Positions 59,053-64,000 of a DNA stretch of 64,000 nucleotides are shown here, in pieces. The translations under genes and the position numbers were made by a program. Location of the stretch: assembly GCF_029227915.1 (NCBI RefSeq), contig NC_079876.1, positions 25,765,828 to 25,829,827 on the forward strand, written 5' to 3'. The stretch comes from Hydractinia symbiolongicarpus. Its lineage: Eukaryota > Cnidaria > Hydrozoa > Anthoathecata > Hydractiniidae. Numbering within the stretch: position 1 is the stretch's first letter; each line of letters starts with the position of its first letter. The notes beneath the pieces are model-generated. The model was given only the letters and a program-made list of their open reading frames with translations. It did no database searches and was not told the DNA's origin.

Positions 59053-62000
59053 CTACAAAATACTTTTCAAAAAGCTCTGTAAGTCATCAACGTCGAGATC
59101 TTTTTGGAGAAACTCGTCCACGATTTGTACCAACCTGAAGTTTAAAAAACATTACAAGATGAAGAAGACGTGACATCTAGTTGTTAGAGAATAAAGAATA
59201 AGGGACGGACCTTGATTCCTCGTCTTTATTCGTCTCGGATGAACGCTTCGTGATTGGTTTATGATTTTTTATACTCTCACAGATCTAAAATAAAAAGGAT
59301 GCTATTATAATTAAAAATTAATTTTATACTACGTCTCATCGTTAGAATTTCAGTCAGTACTGCCAATTATTGAAAATAATTATTTATTCGGTTATATCGA
59401 TCGTCAGCATTTGGGTTTAAATGAATTAACAATCTCCCAGTCTCAATTAGTCTGTCAATAAAGCAAAAATTAACATTAAAAGTCATGGTTTGATCCAAAT
59501 GATCTAAAGTATTCAGTTGTTGTAAAGTTACCGTGCGCTTAAAGGTAGTGTTCCTAGCCAACTTAAAACCGTTTTTACTGACAGCGAACCGGCTTGTGTA
59601 TCAGGCAAGCAAGTTAAAGCTTTGCTATGCGCATTTCTGACATGTGAAGTAAATTATTTACCACCGAAGGGACAGTAGAATCACCCAACAGATTACATAG
59701 GTTTAATAATAGCCGTATTCCGTCTACCTGTGTGTCCGCAAAAGCCGCGTCCTGTTTCGGAAACACGAAATGCGATATATAAAGGACGGGAGACCCTATT
59801 TTTCCACGGGTTAACGACTAGTTCAGTTATAATAATATAAACGTAAGCATTCAGTTAAAATGCCTTCGTTTGAAGAAATATGTACTCGAGACCACACACC
59901 TGTGTTGCGCGTTCAATAATAGGCTGAGGTATACAAGCTGATTTAGCAGTTTGTGAAGCGTAACTCGTATCAACAAATCCATCTTTAAGTTGATACAGAT
60001 ATATTATCTCCTCATCCGTTTTCATAATGTCCATAGTCTGCGAAATATAAGAAAATAAAACATTAAACGTAATATGTTTAACCACGGATGTTGTTCGATA
60101 CACGCTGTTACTTGTTATGTCATATTACAGACATAAATGTAAAACGAATATTCGCGAAGCCAAAATTTCAGGGAATATTTCCCTGAATCTGTATTTTAAA
60201 TAATTTCGCGCAGATTAATTTTCGCATATCGAGAATTTAAAAAAATTTGCGAAATAAACTCGAGACGTTGAATATTTTTCGTCAGAGAAAAACTCAAATC
60301 AAGGTTACTTACTATAAAGAATATAAAGACTAAAGTTGAAAAACAAATTAATTAATAATAATAGACAAAATAGAAAAATATTTTAAATTTCACGAAATCA
60401 ACATTTTCGCCGAAGAGAAGCAAAAATTGCGACACTAGCAGAGCTCCTGAAGGTAAGATCCAAGATAATAATAAATAAAAAATTAAAAAAAATAAATAAA
60501 AAACAGTGAAAAAAAATAAATAAAAAACAGTGAAGAGCATATACTATCAAATGTTAATCTTTTTGTTTTTCAAGAGTAGCGAGTAGTAGTAGCGATAATG
60601 GCAAAACTTTACGCAAGTCGTATATATAACAGAACATATGATGATGTGGACGCAGGGTTAAACAATTATCCCCTTCTCTCCTTGTCACCTTTCTTTGCAA
60701 GTAATTACCAAGATAAGGCCTAATGATATGACAAAAAAATAAAATGACAAAACATCATCGTATAATAGATGGTTCGCAGGGCGGGTGAAGATTATCATGT
60801 GTTAGTCGCAGTTAGTCGTTGTGTTAGTCGTTGTTAGTTTCTGCGATGTCCACATTTTAAAACAATTAACTGCAGAGGTCCAGAAAATCAAGAAACTAGG
60901 CCATTGCTGACGTCAGCAAATATCATCAAAGTTTGAAGTTTCAAAATAACCTAAGCTACTAAGTCCGTTGTGAATATTAAAAGTAAACTTTGACAACTTT
61001 AAAATGAGTGTGTCTAGTATGAAAAGTAGGAGTCGGTTTATTTAGATCCTTTTTTAACAGGGAATTTGATTGACAATTTCCTCTTAACATGAGTAACTTG
61101 TCAAGAGATGTTCGATCTAATGCCCCACACATTAGTTTAAAAATCTTCTGACGAGTTACTCTGTTTCAAGTTTCAGAGCAATCAGCACTACGCAAATTAG
61201 ACAAGCTCGTGTGAAGATGCATAGCGGGAGGAGGGTTTCCTGGCTCCTTGTAGAGGAAACAAACAGACATTATCTTACCTGGTACAAGGGGACGTCAGAT
61301 TCAACTATAAATTCTTTTAGGTGGTGAAAATGGGTTGAGACAAGCACACATGGGGCATCTTCTTTCCGATCTAACCAATACTTCAATGTTGCATATAATA
61401 AGGCTAACCCGTCAACCTACGAAAAAATAAAATTCATTTGACTGCAACAATTTTTTTTTTAAAAATTCTTTTTTTTACAACACAGAACCACCCGTAGTTT
61501 TTACAAAATGAAGCATCAGGAAAAACAATGTTTCTAAACTGAAATACACAGAGGTCCCTGTCGCATCGTGTTGAATTTAAAACTGCGTCAGAGTGTTCGT
61601 TTTCTTAAACGAAATGCTGACTCTTATTCTGCTCCACTCTATAAACACGTAATACTGTGGATTTACATTGTATTGCTAACCAATATGGAAACGAGGCTTT
61701 ACATGTTACAGGAAATACCCACGAGATGAATTTGTTTAGTTTCTTCCTCCATGGTATCTAGCTGGTTGATCACATCTCGTTAAGCAGAAAAAAACACACG
61801 CACCAACTTACTCACCGCCGCAGTGCCTTTTCCAAACTCATCGATAATCACACAAGAATGTTTTGTAGCATTCGCAACTGCGTTAGAAACCTATATAAAA
61901 AATAAATAAATAAAAAAAAGAATAAAAGAAAGAGAAAATACGTAAAGAGGAAGGTCTTTTTGCTAACCCATACAAAGTACAGCAGATATTTAATTTTCGC

Positions 62001-63823
62001 AACTCAACCATTCTCCGTTAGACTAAAAAGCAAGACAAGTGAACGTCTCTATCATAATTTGGACAAACCCTCCATTCCTTTCCATACTCTTGCGACATAT
62101 ACATGTGCAACCCTACATAATTTCGACCTATATATGTGCGGCTTTATATTCTTTGTAACGAATATCTTTAATTCGATTGCTCTCCGTCTCATTCGAACCT
62201 GTATAGACCAGCGCTTTCGCTTTTATCATAATTTAAAATCAACAATGAACTTCAAATGTGAGATTTGTTTTGGCATTTGATGGACAACGCGCCATTTAAT
62301 GAATGATGTTTTGATTCAAAAAGAAACAACGAAATCAAGTGATTAGGCAAAGGAAAATTAACAAAAATAATAGGTTTAAAAGTTCAAGTATTACCCGAAT
62401 TTAAGAGAGCTTTCTTGTCTTCCTCAATTAATTACTTAGTAATGTAAGAAATTTTCACAGAAAAAAGAATACTGTACCCTATGTATCATACGAAAAGCTT
62501 ACTTGATCCAAGTCAATCATAAAAGTTGACAGAGGGACGGAAACTGATTCATTTGTGTGAATTCTGGTGAAGAGACCATCCTTAATGCTGACGTCAGCAT
62601 GCTCTGCTGGTACAAAGCTTCCAATGTGACTTAAATACACGATTAGTCCCACCTGAGGAAGAAAAAGAGTATGTCAAATGTGTATTAGAAAATATTCAAA
62701 ACAAGCAACAACAAAAAACAGATAATTTCAAATTCATACTGTCTATAACTTTTCCTTATTAGTTAAGAACTTTTGCCCCACTGTACGTATGTTTAAACAA
62801 GTAAAGGAAATTCTAGAAAAATGGATAATCGAGGTTACCTGTTTTATGTACACACTCTTGCCACTAGCATTCGGGCCAGTTATGATTTTCATTTTCCCTT
62901 CTTTGTCGCTTAAGTTAGTATCATTCTTTACAAACTGGTTCACGCAAAGCGCTTGAAGAGGGTGCCTAGAAGAACACAAAACAACTGGTTACCATTCTCT
63001 TTGATAAAACGCAAATATAAAACCAGGATAGGATACAGAATTCAGTTTAACATCAACACTCTGCAAGGATGAAGTTGTCAGCTTTGGGTCACTGAACGGG
63101 GGGAAAGGTGTCACACATTCTATACATTTTCAGTACATACTCAGTGCTTTCTAACATATTTTGAATTTAGTAAATTTTATTTTCGCCTACACCACCTCAT
63201 GAACATGTTTTCATGTCACACACATACGTGAACAGCAAATATGCATGAAAATACACTGAATACACACGATTGTTATTACATAAAAAACAACACACCAGTA
63301 GATGGGAAGGACAAGTAAAAATCATTTTGTTTAGTTACAAATTTCTGCTATGTTTTTATACCTGCCTCCAACAATTTTGACGATATTTTCGTTTCTATCG
63401 AGTATATTTGGACGAGTTAGTTCCAGTTCCTTTGCACATGATGCCAGGGCGAGTATACTAAATTAAAAATAAAATAAATACAAAAATAACTGACCAGCAG
63501 AAAAGAACAAATGGTTCAGCATTGTTAAATCGCAAAAAGAGTGCGAGACTTTAACATGCAGTGAAATTAGCTTGTCGCCAGCAAATTAATGAATCCCATT
63601 CAACATTCATCTTCCAGACTATCAACCAAAGTAAAAACACTTCCATAGACAGTATATAGCATGAAGGAACAACTTCTCGTATATCTCCTTAAACAAAGTA
63701 TCGTTTTTATACTACAAAAAACGAACCAATCGAGTTCAGCAGACGCTTCCACAACGTCGTGTATGAGATCAGCACGTTCTAAAATCACATCTTGCAAACG
63801 TTGCATAATCGCCATCTCGTGGT
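59053..63823 (-). CDS. MSH5: MutS homologue 5, C-terminal part (5' end outside window)
   Basis: Meiosis-specific MutS protein that pairs with MSH4 to stabilise crossover intermediates. Nine exons: 63823-63727, 63457-63362, 62965-62839, 62652-62503, 61890-61816, 61416-61279, 60037-59900, 59284-59211, 59134-59053, about 325 residues against about 834 for human. The end of the lever/core region (MQRLQDVILERADLI) is followed by the ATPase domain: Walker A ITGPNASGKS, LSTFMIDLDQV with the signature serine, Walker B CVIIDEFGKGT and the switch STHFHHL. The tail closes with DEFLQKDLDVDDL then a TAG stop. The donor after exon 63823-63727 is the weak GTTCGT. It converges on the plus-strand P4HTM-like gene with 188 bp between the stops, so the 3' UTRs probably overlap. 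Confidence 0.96.
59705..59840. mobile_element. GGACGGG MITE-like element
   Basis: TAATAATAGCCGTATTCCGTC, TGTGTCCGCAAAAG, then GCGATATATAAAGGACGGGA, TTTTTCCACGGGTTAACGAC and TAGT. It is the clearest plus-orientation copy of the family, in an MSH5 intron. Confidence 0.65.
60475..60535. repeat. 27-bp duplicated A-rich unit
   Basis: AAATAAATAAAAAACAGTGA occurs twice in tandem in an MSH5 intron. Confidence 0.7.
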
Positions 63824-64000
63824 CTGAAAAGAGAAGAAGCATAGTAGATAGGTATCATTATTTAATAATCTTAATAGGTGGGACAACCTGACTTAAAATG
63901 GGTAAAAATGTTACATTCACTAATAATATGGGTGGAATATAAACCCCGAAGATTAAATTTAAGAAAATACGGGGCGGAATATTAACCCCAAAGAGTGAAT

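Overview
The window looks like nuclear DNA from an early-branching animal. It is AT-rich, its genes are split by many small phase-consistent introns, and it holds animal genes: an arginine methyltransferase of the CARM1 type, the inner-arm dynein chain DNAI3 and the meiotic mismatch protein MSH5. A short TTAGGG tract and several MITE and SINE families fit a cnidarian, perhaps a hydrozoan, but that placement is inference. All exon models were built by eye from splice signals, reading phase and remembered human orthologues; no search or alignment program was run.

Layout: (1) 1-8206, + strand, the C-terminal half of the exosome helicase MTR4/MTREX, whose 5' part lies left of the window. (2) 8231-8683, - strand, an unrecognised open frame inside the probable MTREX 3' UTR. 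(3) 10080-24801, - strand, DNAI3/WDR63 in 24 coding exons. (4) 24802-28193, a repeat-rich gap with a minisatellite, telomere-like repeats, a palindromic TTAA-flanked MITE and a SINE. (5) 28194-40405, - strand, CARM1 in 17 coding exons, with introns holding a TIR element and two long tandem arrays. (6) 43956-45620, + strand, NAA10 in 3 exons. (7) 46021-51540, - strand, and 52345-58864, + strand, a divergent (head-to-head) pair of P4HTM-like prolyl-4-hydroxylase paralogues. (8) 59053-63823, - strand, the C-terminal part of MSH5, whose 5' part lies right of the window.

The genes are mostly housekeeping or tissue-specific with no shared pathway. The exception is the P4HTM-like pair, which shares about 800 bp of intergenic promoter region. 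Both proteins have an N-terminal signal peptide, two EF-hands and a 2-oxoglutarate-dioxygenase fold, but both have replaced the iron-binding histidines. One has gained a 115-residue module carried on two exons with symmetric phase-0 borders; the other has gained an acidic tail and has also lost the 2-oxoglutarate lysine. Both end in a shared C-terminal block that I do not recognise from human P4HTM. They look like a lineage-specific family of calcium-binding, probably non-catalytic P4H-like proteins, and they are the most interesting feature here.

At least five dispersed non-autonomous element families (one tRNA-derived SINE and four inverted-repeat MITE types) and one LINE fragment were recognised, nearly all in introns or intergenic DNA.
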